From positions 1 to 64,000 of the forward strand of contig DSBQ01000051.1 in the NCBI GenBank assembly GCA_011045995.1: a DNA stretch of 64,000 nt, written 5' to 3'. Below the pieces are notes generated by a model. It searched no databases and was not told where the DNA came from. It saw only the letters and a list, made by a program, of their open reading frames with translations. The stretch comes from Methanoculleus sp. GTDB taxonomy: Archaea; Halobacteriota; Methanomicrobia; Methanomicrobiales; Methanomicrobiaceae. Position numbers and translations under genes: made by a program. Shown here in pieces: positions 1 to 9,122 of this stretch. How positions within the stretch are numbered: position 1 is the first letter of the stretch; every line of letters begins with the position of its first letter.

Positions 1-104
1 TGATACGGTGCCGTATCAACGACCTTGCCGTCTTTGACCACGAGGTTGAACGAACATCCCGTCCCACAGTAGGGGCAGGTTGTCTGAACATACTTCATAT
101 CCAT
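1..104 (-). CDS. fdhA: Formate dehydrogenase alpha subunit, N-terminus only (partial)
   Basis: The leftmost bases encode, on the minus strand, about 34 residues starting [19 protein letters not shown]. The CPYCGTGC element supplies Cys residues of the N-terminal [4Fe-4S] cluster of molybdopterin oxidoreductases of the FdhA type. The enzyme oxidises formate to CO2 and passes electrons through FdhB to F420 or the heterodisulfide reductase complex. The start has a GAGGT Shine-Dalgarno motif 6-7 nt upstream (an alternative ATG lies two codons in). The rest is outside the window, so whether the active-site residue is Cys or Sec cannot be seen. The upstream formate channel gene on the same strand supports the call. 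Confidence 0.9.
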   Translation of the reverse strand, partial: MDMKYVQTTCPYCGTGCSFNLVVKDGKVVDTAPY

Positions 105-140
105 AATCAATACCTCGAACAAAAATACATCTTAATTTAG

Positions 141-150
141 CTTATATAAC
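141..150 (-). promoter_or_regulatory. Probable TATA box of fdhA
   Basis: On the minus strand this reads GTTATATAAG, a good archaeal TATA element, placed so that transcription would start near 118, about 14 nt before the fdhA start. A second AT-rich element (TTATAA) lies near 160-166. This suggests fdhA can be transcribed separately from the upstream fdhC group. The rest of the 250 nt between fdhA and the next gene is AT-rich and shows no gene. Confidence 0.5.
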
Positions 151-354
151 TCTGCTGGTTATAAAGGACAATAACGGTGGAATAAAGAGTATCCATTCCT
201 TTTTTTTACAATCGCGGTACAATTAGGGATTATTTTACTCCAAGTGAAAAGTAATAGAAATTTGTTTACCTGCCTGAAATATACTGGTGTGTGATAAATA
301 TTCACGGATGAAAATAATTATGAAGGAAGAAGTCGCGCATACCAAAAAAATCTA

Positions 355-711
355 TTAATTTGAGGGACTTGTGGAGCTAAATCTTTTTTCCAGTCTCCAG
401 CCTACCACGATTAGGGTTCCTGCAAACAGAATCTGGACCGCCGGTCCTGTATTGAATTCCCCCCATGGATTAAAGATAATGACGGCAAACACCGGGACCA
501 GAAGTGCAACGATATCCCGCCGTGGTTTGCGAAGGGCCAGTGCTCCGAGGACAAATGCTGCGATCATACAGGCGAATATGCCGGTGTTTGAAAGGATCGG
601 AACACCGGAGAATACTAATCCGAGAATGATTCCGGCAAATGCAATTGCCGGAACAATGATCCAGAGTCGTGGATTATCTGGTGAAAAGGAACGTGTCGTT
701 GTTTGACTCAT
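355..711 (-). CDS. Small multi-spanning membrane protein in the formate locus
   Basis: About 118 residues from MSQTTTRSF. I see four hydrophobic segments (WIIVPAIAFAGIILGLVF, GIFACMIAAFVLGALAL, IVALLVPVFAVIIF, and VQILFAGTLIVVGW), separated by short charged loops, so it is almost entirely membrane embedded. I do not recognise a family. The frame stays open upstream to 804, but the start at 711 has a GTGAT ribosome-binding motif and a normal polar N-terminus before the first helix. It lies between the OB-fold membrane gene and fdhA on the same strand, so it may be co-transcribed with fdhC; a role in formate metabolism is inference from position only. Confidence 0.6.
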   Translation of the reverse strand: MSQTTTRSFSPDNPRLWIIVPAIAFAGIILGLVFSGVPILSNTGIFACMIAAFVLGALALRKPRRDIVALLVPVFAVIIFNPWGEFNTGPAVQILFAGTLIVVGWRLEKRFSSTSPSN

Positions 712-861
712 AGGTATCACGTCGTATGATACAGTAGTTTGGTGGCTACTGTACATTAATTGAGCAGTTTGGGGTACAGGGCTCCAGAGGCAGCCCGAGG
801 ACATAAAAAGCAGTACTATGAAAAAGAATGGGAAAAGTGGTGCAAATAAATTTGCCTGCTG

Positions 862-1374
862 TTAGTTGTTCTTTTTTTCAATGCGAATCTTTCTGATGCG
901 TATCGCATTGACGACCGGGTCGCCGGTTACTACATACCGTTTGATGACCTGACCCAGCACTTCCACGACATCATCCTTGCGGATATCTTCCGACGCTGAC
1001 GTGAACATCTTCACCGATATTTCACCGCTTTTATCGGCTATCAGGAACTGGGGACGGTTCAGTGATTTGAAGAGAACGCGTTCGACCACACCCTCAAGTT
1101 TTACGACGTTTCCGATGTCGGCTGGTTTGATGGTGGAGATGCGGGTCAATTTGGCTTCTGCCTCATAGGACGGAATCAGCTGCTCGTATTCCTTCTGGCT
1201 CATGTAATTCAGCAGAAGGGGGATTACAAAGAGCATGACAAGTATTGGAACAGCCCACAGTATGGTGCCATAATCCCGGCTCAGGATAACATACAGCGAT
1301 AAAAAAAGGGTTAAGGCAACTATCATCGCAATGTGGATGATAGAGACCTGAACCCGGGTACCTTTAATTTTCAT
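862..1374 (-). CDS. Membrane-anchored OB-fold protein, function unknown
   Basis: 170 residues. Two transmembrane segments occupy roughly residues 10-31 and 37-57, followed by a soluble domain of about 110 residues whose beta-rich pattern (VVKLEGVVERV, PQFLIADKSGEISVKMF, DDVVEVLGQVIKRYVV) resembles an OB-fold of the nucleic-acid-binding type. The gene starts 9 nt after the fdhC stop, with GTGAAG as ribosome-binding motif, so the two are probably co-translated. No function is known to me. An OB-fold facing the cytoplasm from the membrane next to a formate channel could bind a nucleotide, another protein or a lipid; this is inference. Confidence 0.7.
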   Translation of the reverse strand: MKIKGTRVQVSIIHIAMIVALTLFLSLYVILSRDYGTILWAVPILVMLFVIPLLLNYMSQKEYEQLIPSYEAEAKLTRISTIKPADIGNVVKLEGVVERVLFKSLNRPQFLIADKSGEISVKMFTSASEDIRKDDVVEVLGQVIKRYVVTGDPVVNAIRIRKIRIEKKNN

Positions 1375-1383
1375 TCTGATTCT

Positions 1384-2253
1384 TCACTGGAGTGCCTGAA
1401 TATCCTTCTTGAATGATATCCAGTAGACTACACCAACAAAGATCATACCGCCGACGATGTTGCCGATCGTGACGAGGATGAGGTTGTTGGTCCACATGGT
1501 GATCCACGTCAGGTTGGCGAGTTTTGCGCCGAAGGTTGCTGCCTGGTCTGCCGACAGGTAGGGCATGGTGAGAAGGCCGGCAGGGATAAAGTACATGTTC
1601 GCGACACAGTGCTCGAATCCGGTGGCGACGAAAGCCATGATCGGGAACCAGATACCGACAATCTTGCCGATTGCATCATCTGCGCAGATACCGAGCAGAA
1701 TTGCAAGGTTGACGAGCCAGTTACAGCAGATGGCCTTGATGAATGAGGACCAGAGAGCTGCCGGGCCAATGTAGCTGACCTTGCCGACTGCAATACTGAC
1801 TGCGGTTACACCGAATGCGGTAGCCGTTCCTGTACCGGATGCGGCGAAGTTCGTGAGGGGTCCAACAGCCATGAAGTAGGCAAAGACAATCGAACCGATG
1901 AGGTTACCGATGTAAACCCATATCCACAGGTTGAGGACACATGCCCAGCTGATTTTGTGCATGAATGCTGCCATGGGGGCAAACATTGCGTCACCGGTGA
2001 AGAGCTCAGCGCCCGTCAAGACGATGATAATAAGTCCCACGGGGAACACTCCACCGAGAATTAACTTTGCAACTCCTGCACCGAGGAGTGGAGCGGCACC
2101 AGTCGAACAGACAGTTGCAAGGGCTGCACCCATTGCGATGTATGCGCCTGCCATGAATCCACGCAGGAGCATGTTCCAGATCGGAAGGGCACACTTTGCC
2201 TTACCCGCGTCTCCGACCTTGGCAATAATTTGTACTGGGGGATGGAATACCAT
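1384..2253 (-). CDS. fdhC: Formate channel/transporter of the FNT family
   Basis: 289 residues, normal length for FdhC. It is a member of the formate/nitrite transporter family: hydrophobic throughout with six predicted helices and FNT-like elements such as LLRGFMAGAYIAMGAAL near residue 28 and NWLVNLAILLG near residue 178. It moves formate across the cytoplasmic membrane to feed formate dehydrogenase. The start has a GAGGTG motif upstream. It is the first gene of a leftward group with the OB-fold gene, a small membrane protein and fdhA. FocA/NirC-type paralogues are possible, but the adjacent fdhA makes formate the likely substrate. Confidence 0.93.
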   Translation of the reverse strand: MVFHPPVQIIAKVGDAGKAKCALPIWNMLLRGFMAGAYIAMGAALATVCSTGAAPLLGAGVAKLILGGVFPVGLIIIVLTGAELFTGDAMFAPMAAFMHKISWACVLNLWIWVYIGNLIGSIVFAYFMAVGPLTNFAASGTGTATAFGVTAVSIAVGKVSYIGPAALWSSFIKAICCNWLVNLAILLGICADDAIGKIVGIWFPIMAFVATGFEHCVANMYFIPAGLLTMPYLSADQAATFGAKLANLTWITMWTNNLILVTIGNIVGGMIFVGVVYWISFKKDIQALQ

Positions 2254-2301
2254 TTTTCATTTCACCTCATTTGGCTTTTAACCACCAAATAACACACAAC
2301 T

Positions 2302-2349
2302 ACCTATACGAGATAGGTGATTTAACGTCATTCGAGAGCTTATTAAAAG
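2302..2349 (-). promoter_or_regulatory. fdhC promoter with palindrome at the predicted start site
   Basis: A minus-strand TATA-like element (CTTTTAATAAG, 2339-2349) is followed by a perfect inverted repeat ACCTAT-N5-ATAGGT at 2302-2318. The palindrome would cover the predicted transcription start near 2318, a usual position for an archaeal repressor operator. The regulator is unknown. Leader length to the fdhC start would be about 65 nt. Confidence 0.4.
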
Positions 2350-2414
2350 TTTTCTAAAAACATCGGGTATTTGAGGGGTTTCTGACGAAGATATAATTCT
2401 GGCATAGGCTTCAA

Positions 2415-2452
2415 GTAAATTAATTGCAATTTACAAATTAAGTAAGTAAATT
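2415..2452. repeat. AT-rich inverted and direct repeats upstream of fdhC
   Basis: The 432-nt gap between fdhC and the carbonic anhydrase gene has no plausible gene. At 2415-2434 it holds the perfect inverted repeat GTAAATT-N6-AATTTAC, and AAGTAAATT recurs as AAGTAAGTAAATT at 2440-2452. These could be binding sites for a regulator acting upstream of the fdhC TATA box, but AT-rich DNA also gives such repeats by chance. Confidence 0.35.
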
Positions 2453-2685
2453 TATTTTGGGTGAAGGAGAAGTGCCCTCACGCATAATCTTATACGATAA
2501 AAAACACGTTTTGCGCTACATGCCCGTATATTGGATAAAGCATCCGTTTACATGGCTTAATCTGGTATTGAGTCATATTTATTGAGATAATTATTCAGGT
2601 ACAGTTTTATTAACAGAATTTTCCCGTTTCCTTCTGCAACCCTTTAGAAGCATCCCGATTAGAAAAATTGGCGGTAAGGGGGGGA

Positions 2686-3270
2686 TCACTCGTTTACGAT
2701 TTCCAGCATGCCGGTACCGAGATCGTAATATATTCCGTGTAATCTGATGCTCCCCGCTTCTTCAGCCGCCCTGACTGCCTGGTAGGTCCGCAGGTTTTTC
2801 AGCTGAAGATGAATGTTCTCAAATTCAATCTCGCGTTTTCTTGCGGCCGGGTCTGTACATTCCCCGGGACCGCCGAATGCCTTGTCCACTTGACATTTGA
2901 CCTCCTCAGCATTCCTGAGCCATGAGGGGATGTATTCTTCATCGCTCTCATGATCGAGCGCCTTCATTGCGCCGCAGTCGGAATGGCCGCAGACAACGAT
3001 ATCTTTGACTTTCAGGTGGTTGACGGCATATTCGATTACCGTGCCGAGATTCACGTCACCCACCGGAACAATGTTTCCGATATTGCGGTGGATAAACATA
3101 TCACCCATTCGTGCGCCGGTAATTCGTTCAGGATCCACTCGTGAGTCAGAACAGGCAATCCAGAGCGATGTGGGACTTTGCCCTGTTGCAAGTTTTGCAT
3201 AATGTTCGGGGTCTTTGCTGAAGTCTTCCTCGATGAATCTTCTGTTTCCTTCTAAAAATCTCTCAACCAT
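2686..3270 (-). CDS. Beta-class carbonic anhydrase
   Basis: 194 residues from MVERFLEGNRRF. The zinc ligands of beta-carbonic anhydrases are visible: Cys40 in CSDSR, with the Asp42/Arg44 dyad, and His96 and Cys99 in CGHSDCGAM. It interconverts CO2 and bicarbonate in the cytoplasm. A GTG two codons earlier is possible, but GAGGTG is placed correctly for the ATG at 3270. Its position beside the formate genes fits a role in handling CO2 made by formate oxidation or used in methanogenesis. A minus-strand TATA element (CATAAAATAC-like) lies at 3313-3322. Confidence 0.93.
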   Translation of the reverse strand: MVERFLEGNRRFIEEDFSKDPEHYAKLATGQSPTSLWIACSDSRVDPERITGARMGDMFIHRNIGNIVPVGDVNLGTVIEYAVNHLKVKDIVVCGHSDCGAMKALDHESDEEYIPSWLRNAEEVKCQVDKAFGGPGECTDPAARKREIEFENIHLQLKNLRTYQAVRAAEEAGSIRLHGIYYDLGTGMLEIVNE

Positions 3271-3312
3271 AATCACACCTCGTTGTTGAATACTATGTTA
3301 CTTGACAAAAAT

Positions 3313-3322
3313 GGTATTTTAT
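3313..3322 (-). promoter_or_regulatory. Probable TATA box of the carbonic anhydrase gene
   Basis: The minus strand reads ATAAAATACC here, about 43-52 nt upstream of the ATG at 3270, which predicts a short leader containing the GAGGTG ribosome-binding motif. It lies in the gap before the DUF4405 gene stop at 3346. Confidence 0.4.
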
Positions 3323-3345
3323 GGTTGTGAATGTGGTCTTATGAG

Positions 3346-3654
3346 TTAATCGACACATTCTCCAGATTTTTTTTGGCTTTTAAATGCATATTTGATGATA
3401 TTTTTTATGAACCCCGCATGAAGGGCCAGATGCACGAGAATCAGGATGGCAAAGGCGTACCCCGTCCATGTGTGCATGTCTATCCACGTCGCTTTGCTAA
3501 GGCCAAGGATCTCGGCAATATAGGCTGGATTTCTCCCCCCTTCGTATCCTCCGCCTCTGTTCATCACATCGATAACGATGCCGCTGACCGTCATTGGCAG
3601 AAAAAATCCGAAGGCGGCAAGGTCCACGAGGGCGTTTTTTTGTATTTTTTTCAT
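3346..3654 (-). CDS. DUF4405-type small membrane protein
   Basis: 102 residues with two to three transmembrane helices. The layout LVDLAAFGFFLPMTVSGI, then WIDMHTWTGYAFAILILVHLALH, matches DUF4405-type proteins, in which spaced histidines in the helices (here in DMHTWTGY and HLALH) resemble the b-type haem ligands of small cytochromes. Haem binding is not shown. It lies between carbonic anhydrase and the copper ATPase on the same strand; no functional tie to either is evident. Confidence 0.7.
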   Translation of the reverse strand: MKKIQKNALVDLAAFGFFLPMTVSGIVIDVMNRGGGYEGGRNPAYIAEILGLSKATWIDMHTWTGYAFAILILVHLALHAGFIKNIIKYAFKSQKKSGECVD

Positions 3655-3702
3655 ATGGGTTCATTCAGGTGGAAGGTACTAATATCTTTTTACCAGGGCG
3701 CC

Positions 3703-6138
3703 TTATCTGCGCGCTCCTGCCTTTCTGGTGATCGCGGGAGGCACATACCGTTTCAGCAGAAGAGAGAGACTGACCACGGTGAATGAACTCAGGGCCATGG
3801 CAAGACCCGCCAGTTCCGGCCTGAAGGTGATGCCATAGAACGGGTAGAGGACCCCTGCTGCAACCGGTACCAGTGCGGTGTTGTAGGCAAATGCCCAGAA
3901 GAGGTTCATGCGGATCTTTCCCATCATCTTGCGCCCGAGCTGGAGCGCTGCTGCAGCATCGAGCGGTTCACTCCTGACAAGGACAATATCCCCGCTCTCG
4001 ATTGCCACGTCCGTGCCGCTGCCGATGGCAATACCAACGTCCGACTGCGCAAGAGCCGGGGCATCGTTGATACCATCGCCAACAAAAACCACGACGCGTC
4101 CCTGTTCCTGTAATCGTGCGATTTCAGCGGATTTTTGTTCCGGGAGTACTTCTGCTATCACCTCTTTGATCCCGATGGCAGCCCCAACGGCACCTGCAGT
4201 ACGGGCATTGTCGCCGGTGATCATGCCAACCCGAATATTCATTGCCGCAAGTTCACTGACCGAAGCAGATGAGGTCTCCTTGATGGTGTCGGAGATGCCA
4301 ATCACACCGGCGACGGCGCCGCCAACGGCAAGGATGATTGCCGTAGCACCGGCCTCTTCATTTTTGCCGAGTGCGTCGTCGACCAGTGCCGGAATGCCGA
4401 CACCCCGTCCTGCAATGAACGGACGGTTGCCAAGAAGAATTTCCTTCTCCCCCGCACGGGCCTCCACCCCACGGCCTCCGGTAGCAGAAAACGCGGTTGT
4501 TTCCACGGGGGTGATGCTGCGCTCTTTGGCCTCCTCAAGGACTGCCCGTGCCAGCGGGTGTTCGGAATGGGCTTCTATTCCCGACGCATAGGCGAGGACG
4601 TCGTCCTCCCCCATCCCGAAGGATGCGATGGCCGAGACCCGTGTTTCTCCTTTTGTCAATGTTCCTGTCTTATCGAAGATCACGTGCGTAACCCTCTCGG
4701 AGAGCTCAAGGGTTTCCGAATTTTTTATGAGGATGCCGAAATCCGCTCCACGACCGACGCCGACGGTGATGGCGGTCGGCGTCGCAAGGCCGAGGGCACA
4801 GGGGCAGGCGACGACGAGGATGGATATGAGAACCGTGAGGGCAAAGAGGAGTGGTGCGTCCAGAAGGAGATACCAGGCCAGAAATGCCAGGATGGCAATC
4901 ATGAGAATGACGGGGATGAACCATGCCACGGCACGGTCCGCATACTTCTGGATGGGAGGTTTTGTTCCCTGCGCCGTTTCGACCATCCTGATGATCTGGG
5001 CGAGGTAGGTGTCTTTTCCGATCTTCGTCGCCTCAAAGGTGAACGAACCGCTGGTGTTGATGGTGCTGCCGATGACGGCATCCCCTACGGATTTACGGAC
5101 CGGCACCGGTTCCCCCGTTATCATGGATTCGTCGATGTAGCTCTCGCCGGCGGAGACGGTCCCGTCGACCGGCACCTTTCCTCCCGGTTTGACGATGATC
5201 TGATCCCCTATATTCAGGTATTCGATGGGAACGTCCTTCTCCACCCCATCCCGGATGACTGTCGCCGTCTTTGCCTGAAGTTCGATGAGGCGTCTGATCG
5301 CATCGGTGGTCCGTCCTTTGGCCCGGGCCTCGAGGTATCTGCCCAGCGTCAGGAATGCTGCGAGCATTACGGCGGTCTCGTAAAAGAGAAATTCCTGTGT
5401 CAGGACCATCTCAAAGGTTCCGAGAACGCTTGAAACGTAGGCCACCCCGATACCCATGGAGTACATGACGTCCATATTGAGCGTGCGGTTTTTGAGGGCC
5501 ACCCATCCCGCCCTGAAAACGGGATAGGCCAGATACAGGAAGAAGGGGGTGGAGACGAGAAACATGAAATACGGCATGGGAATAGGGAGATGTACGTCGA
5601 GGAGCATGATTCCCATCAGGGGAAGCGAGACCGCAAAGCCGATGAGCGTACGGTTTCTCAGGTTACGAAGTTCGGCCGCCCGCATCTTCTCTTCCTGTTC
5701 TTCAGCCGCATCCCCCTCGAACCCGAGATACTGGTATCCCGCCTGTTCTATGACGGATTTCATATCCGGAAGGTGCACCCGTTCGGGGTCGTAGGATACG
5801 ACCGCCCGGTTGGTCGCAAGATTGACCCGGGCGGCGCTTATGCCGTCCAGTGACATCAGGGCATCTTCGACCGCCCGGATACAGGTTGCGCAGTGGATGC
5901 CGCCCAGGCGGATACTGGCGGTCTGCCGGATGACACCGAATCCTGCCCCAGCTACTGCGTCCTCCATCTCTGCCATCGTTACTGCATCCGGGTCGTACAC
6001 CACGACTGCTTTTTCAGTATTCAGGTTCACGGTGGCTTCCCGGACACCTTTGAGGGCGAGAAGGGCTTTTTCGACTGTTGCAACACAGGTTGCGCAGTGC
6101 ATTCCGGCAATTTTCAGTGTCGCCCGCTGTGGTTGCAT
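3703..6138 (-). CDS. copA: Copper-translocating P1B-type ATPase
   Basis: 811 residues from [12 protein letters not shown]. Two N-terminal heavy-metal-associated domains each carry a CxxC (Cys15/Cys18 in GMHCATC; Cys83/Cys86 in GIHCATC). Then come the actuator TGE loop near residue 341, the membrane CPC motif near 445 (P1B-1 type), the phosphorylated Asp489 in DKTGTLT, a SEHPLA motif, the GDGIND hinge, and C-terminal helices with YN and MxxSS elements expected of Cu(I) pumps. It exports Cu(I) at the cost of ATP. A GTG 11 codons upstream is an alternative start. The gene for a single-domain chaperone lies just upstream on the same strand. Confidence 0.95.
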   Translation of the reverse strand: MQPQRATLKIAGMHCATCVATVEKALLALKGVREATVNLNTEKAVVVYDPDAVTMAEMEDAVAGAGFGVIRQTASIRLGGIHCATCIRAVEDALMSLDGISAARVNLATNRAVVSYDPERVHLPDMKSVIEQAGYQYLGFEGDAAEEQEEKMRAAELRNLRNRTLIGFAVSLPLMGIMLLDVHLPIPMPYFMFLVSTPFFLYLAYPVFRAGWVALKNRTLNMDVMYSMGIGVAYVSSVLGTFEMVLTQEFLFYETAVMLAAFLTLGRYLEARAKGRTTDAIRRLIELQAKTATVIRDGVEKDVPIEYLNIGDQIIVKPGGKVPVDGTVSAGESYIDESMITGEPVPVRKSVGDAVIGSTINTSGSFTFEATKIGKDTYLAQIIRMVETAQGTKPPIQKYADRAVAWFIPVILMIAILAFLAWYLLLDAPLLFALTVLISILVVACPCALGLATPTAITVGVGRGADFGILIKNSETLELSERVTHVIFDKTGTLTKGETRVSAIASFGMGEDDVLAYASGIEAHSEHPLARAVLEEAKERSITPVETTAFSATGGRGVEARAGEKEILLGNRPFIAGRGVGIPALVDDALGKNEEAGATAIILAVGGAVAGVIGISDTIKETSSASVSELAAMNIRVGMITGDNARTAGAVGAAIGIKEVIAEVLPEQKSAEIARLQEQGRVVVFVGDGINDAPALAQSDVGIAIGSGTDVAIESGDIVLVRSEPLDAAAALQLGRKMMGKIRMNLFWAFAYNTALVPVAAGVLYPFYGITFRPELAGLAMALSSFTVVSLSLLLKRYVPPAITRKAGARR

Positions 6139-6192
6139 GGTACCCCGATCTTCACTCCTTTTATAAATCACTGTCTTCGGACTGGTGTTCTC

Positions 6193-6417
6193 TTACACGC
6201 CGGTGCCGTACCCTGCGGCTTCGACCGCACGCCGAAAATCGTCCATCGAAGCCTCTGAGGGCCGATACCTGACAACTGCCTGTTTTTTTTCGAGACTGAC
6301 CTGGACGCTGAGGGCGCCGTCCACCGATGCGAGCGCTGCCTTCACCGCTGCCACGCATCCCTCACAGGCCATACCGGTGATCGGCAGAAGGATCGTTGTT
6401 TCGTCTTCCTGTGTCAT
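6193..6417 (-). CDS. copZ: Heavy-metal-associated domain copper chaperone
   Basis: 74 residues, a stand-alone HMA domain with the metal site GMACEGC (Cys18 and Cys21) and the usual beta-alpha-beta pattern ending in AVEAAGYGTGV. It should carry Cu(I) in the cytosol and deliver it to the ATPase encoded 54 nt downstream. A GGAGGAA ribosome-binding motif precedes the ATG. A variant tail makes other soft metals possible, but the pairing with a CPC-type ATPase favours copper. Confidence 0.88.
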   Translation of the reverse strand: MTQEDETTILLPITGMACEGCVAAVKAALASVDGALSVQVSLEKKQAVVRYRPSEASMDDFRRAVEAAGYGTGV

Positions 6418-6562
6418 GGTTCCTCCTCTGATGATGGGAAAGAAGGACCTGAACTACATAAATATATGGAGGGGTTTTCCTGTACCTCTCTCCCCCTCTT
6501 CAGCGATGAACTGCCCGAATGAAAATTGTATTATCTGCCTGTGTCCAATATTCCCATAATTC

Positions 6563-7774
6563 ATGAAACTCTCGTCGTGTATCAAGGGGTACCAGATTGA
6601 GACGCACCGGACCGTTTCGCCGGAGGAGACGCTTTGCCGCGTCGAACCGCTGGTTCCCCTTTCGGGCATCACAAGGGTTGCGGATATCACCAGACTTGAC
6701 CGGATTGGCATACCGGTTTTTTCATGTATCCGGCCGGAGGCTGCGACGGGAGCAATATCTGTCTATAACGGGAAGGGGGCAACCCCCGTGGCCGCCCGTG
6801 TCTCTGCCATCATGGAAGGGATAGAGCGGTACTCCGCCGAACCGCTTGACCGGGCGGTGGTCAAAGGGACGTTTGCCGAGCTTTCGGAGGGGTCTTCAGC
6901 GGTCTTTCCCGGTGACCTGATTCTCCCCGCCTATGCCGACCCGGGGGCTTCCCTCGAATGGGTCCGCGGGTATGATATCATGCAGGATGAGGAGGTATTC
7001 GTCCCGACGCATGCGGTTTTTCACCCGGTGGCTCACGGGAGTATCCGCCTGTTCAGGACGAGCACCAACGGGATTGCCTCCGGCAACACTCTTGAAGAGG
7101 CGGTGTTTCATGCACTCTCGGAGGTGGTGGAACGCGATGCATGGTCGCTCGTTGAGGCATCGGGCCGGGCAGGGCCGGTGATAGCGGAGATCGACGATCC
7201 CCGATGCAGCAGAATTCTTGCGGCCTTCGAGTCCGCCGGGGTTGAGGTTCTCGTGCGTGATATCACAAGTGATATCGGGATTCCCACCATTGCTGCAATC
7301 GCCGACGACGTGACACTCAGGGACCCGACCCTCCTCGTCACCGGCATGGGAACGCATACCTGTCCTGAGATTGCAACGCTCCGTGCCCTGACCGAGGTGG
7401 CACAGTCACGTGCGACGCAGATTCACGGTGCACGGGAGGACACGACCGAGGGGGACATGCGCAGGGTGCTGGGATATGACCGCATGAAGCGCCTCAATAA
7501 AAAATGGTTTGCCGCCGATGAGACGATTGCCTTCGGCGATCTCCTCTCCTTCCGGTCGGAGGATTTTATGGACGACATCGCGTTCACCCTCGATCGGCTC
7601 GCGGAGAGGGGGCTTGACCGCTGTATTGTTGTGGATCTCACCCGTGAGGAGATTGGCGTTCCCGTGGTCCGTGTCATCGTGCCGGGGCTGGAGGTCTATG
7701 CCATGGACAATGAACGGGCCGGAGAGAGGTGCAGGCGTGCCCGCCGTGGTTATCTTCCTGGGTCCAAGTCTTGA
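6563..7774 (+). CDS. ycaO: YcaO-domain protein of McrA thioglycine formation (methanogenesis marker 1)
   Basis: 403 residues. A full-length YcaO protein with family elements such as VAARVSAIMEGIERYSAE (about residue 75), FHALSEVVERDAW and ALTEVAQSRATQIHG. In methanogens the YcaO-TfuA pair installs the thioamide of thioglycine on the McrA subunit of methyl-coenzyme M reductase using ATP and sulfide. The following tfuA overlaps by 38 nt. No clear Shine-Dalgarno precedes the ATG. The upstream 145 nt carry an AT-rich CATAAATATA element near 6455-6465 that could serve this gene or the divergent copper genes. Confidence 0.93.
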   Translation: MKLSSCIKGYQIETHRTVSPEETLCRVEPLVPLSGITRVADITRLDRIGIPVFSCIRPEAATGAISVYNGKGATPVAARVSAIMEGIERYSAEPLDRAVVKGTFAELSEGSSAVFPGDLILPAYADPGASLEWVRGYDIMQDEEVFVPTHAVFHPVAHGSIRLFRTSTNGIASGNTLEEAVFHALSEVVERDAWSLVEASGRAGPVIAEIDDPRCSRILAAFESAGVEVLVRDITSDIGIPTIAAIADDVTLRDPTLLVTGMGTHTCPEIATLRALTEVAQSRATQIHGAREDTTEGDMRRVLGYDRMKRLNKKWFAADETIAFGDLLSFRSEDFMDDIAFTLDRLAERGLDRCIVVDLTREEIGVPVVRVIVPGLEVYAMDNERAGERCRRARRGYLPGSKS

Positions 7775-8390
7775 TGCCGGCAGGGCGCGGGCCATCCTCG
7801 GTACGGCGGAGTATCGCCCTCCGGCAAAACGGGGGGATATCCTCCGCGCCGTTGAAGACGGGGCCGACATCATCGGTCTTATCGACGGTGTGTTTTTCCA
7901 GGACTGTTCGGTTGCTCACAAAGAGATTCTGGCAGCCCTGAAGGCAGGGGTGACGGTCGTCGGAGCGTCAAGCATGGGCGCACTCCGGGCATGTGAGATG
8001 GACACCCTCGGGATGATCGGGATCGGGAGGATATACCGGATGTACCGGGATGGCATTCTCATCTCCGATGATGAAGTGGCGCTTGCCTGTGACCCGTTTA
8101 CGGACGATGCGGTATCCGAGGCCATGGTCGATATTCGAATCACCTGCGAAGAGGCACGTGCCAGAGGGGTGATATGCGGCTCCCTGCACGATCTCTTGAT
8201 CAACACCGCGGAAGGGATATATTATCCCGAACGGACCTACCGGAGTGTTATCCGCGGGTGCAGGGAGTCGGCGGACCCGGATGAACTCGACCGGTTTTCC
8301 GCCTGGGTGGAGAGGTCACGCATCCGGCAGAAAGAGGCGGATGCGGTTGAGGCCATTGAATACATCGCAGGGATTGGAGCGAAGGAATAG
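7737..8390 (+). CDS. tfuA: TfuA-related partner of YcaO
   Basis: 217 residues from a GTG start (VPAVVIFLGPSLD), chosen because GAGGTG lies five nt upstream and the protein then begins at the TfuA core. The segment DIIGLIDGVFFQ followed by VVGASSMGALRACEMD is typical of the family. TfuA is thought to help deliver sulfide to YcaO in thioamidation of McrA. It overlaps the end of ycaO by 38 nt in another frame, which suggests translational coupling. The frame is open further upstream, but that part is only the opposite reading of ycaO. Confidence 0.9.
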   Translation: MPAVVIFLGPSLDAGRARAILGTAEYRPPAKRGDILRAVEDGADIIGLIDGVFFQDCSVAHKEILAALKAGVTVVGASSMGALRACEMDTLGMIGIGRIYRMYRDGILISDDEVALACDPFTDDAVSEAMVDIRITCEEARARGVICGSLHDLLINTAEGIYYPERTYRSVIRGCRESADPDELDRFSAWVERSRIRQKEADAVEAIEYIAGIGAKE

Positions 8391-8499
8391 GGACTGCCGG
8401 ATTCACCTCACCCGGTATGGGGGACGCGGGAAAGCTACCTGAAAGCGCCGGCTTCACAGGTAGTGTTCCTGGCACTCCTGCCCGCTGTGCCCTTCATCG

Positions 8500-8513
8500 T
8501 TTTTTTATTATTT
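8500..8513 (+). terminator. T-tract, probable end of the ycaO-tfuA transcript
   Basis: A run of seven T residues (GTTTTTTTATTATTT) about 110 nt after the tfuA stop fits an archaeal T-rich terminator. No other feature is seen in the 195-nt gap before the next gene. Confidence 0.35.
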
Positions 8514-8585
8514 CAGTGGTTCCCGGCTGGGTCATGAAGGGAGAGCTGCAGCATCGGCTGCAAAAAATGTGAGGAGAATCTGCGA

Positions 8586-8954
8586 TCAGTCAATTCCCTT
8601 GCGGGGGAAATTGTCCGGTGAACGCAGGTAGGCATAGGGATTGTTCAAGATCTCATGCGCCCGTTCCAGTTCACGCTGGGCATCCCCTATGGAACTGTCT
8701 GCCCGGGGCCTCATCTCTATCCACTGATTCTCATCCGCGTGCTCCACCATGTCGACTTCGACCTCTGCGAGGTTGATGAACATCTTGATGTTCACATTGC
8801 AGGCGGCAAGATCCTCTTTTATCACATCAGGTGCCGTCTTCAGCTTTTCTTCCACATCATGCTGCATCAACCTGATTTCATCAACGCGGGCCCACGCCTG
8901 TTCGATATATGCATCCTGTGTCTCTTTCATGTGCATGGATTTTGTCGGTGCCAT
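8586..8954 (-). CDS. Hypothetical coiled-coil-like protein between MCR modification genes
   Basis: 122 residues, soluble, acidic and predicted almost wholly helical (AYIEQAWARVDEIRLMQHDVEEKLK... and DAQRELERAHEILNN). No cysteine pair, signal peptide or membrane segment; one Cys in the middle. A GGGAGGAA motif precedes the ATG. I do not recognise a family. It is encoded opposite to its neighbours tfuA and mmp10, so it is not in their operon. The helical, repeat-free pattern suggests a small bundle or adaptor protein. Confidence 0.65.
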   Translation of the reverse strand: MAPTKSMHMKETQDAYIEQAWARVDEIRLMQHDVEEKLKTAPDVIKEDLAACNVNIKMFINLAEVEVDMVEHADENQWIEMRPRADSSIGDAQRELERAHEILNNPYAYLRSPDNFPRKGID

Positions 8955-9122
8955 TCTCGGATTCCTCCCTCGATGCGTCCTCCTTACACGTCAAGGTATA
9001 AATGATCTTCTGCGGCGGACGGATGTGTGGTGGCTGCCAGAGACGATGAAAATGAGGCTTAAATTGAGATGCGGCTGCGGGATCAGAATGTGTGAATCAA
9101 AAGAGCTGCCAAAGAAAAAGAG

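Noticed and set aside
4558-5433. Long plus-strand open frame inside copA
   Set aside because: It is the opposite strand of the ATPase core, where GC-rich codons keep the reverse frame open. No start signal.
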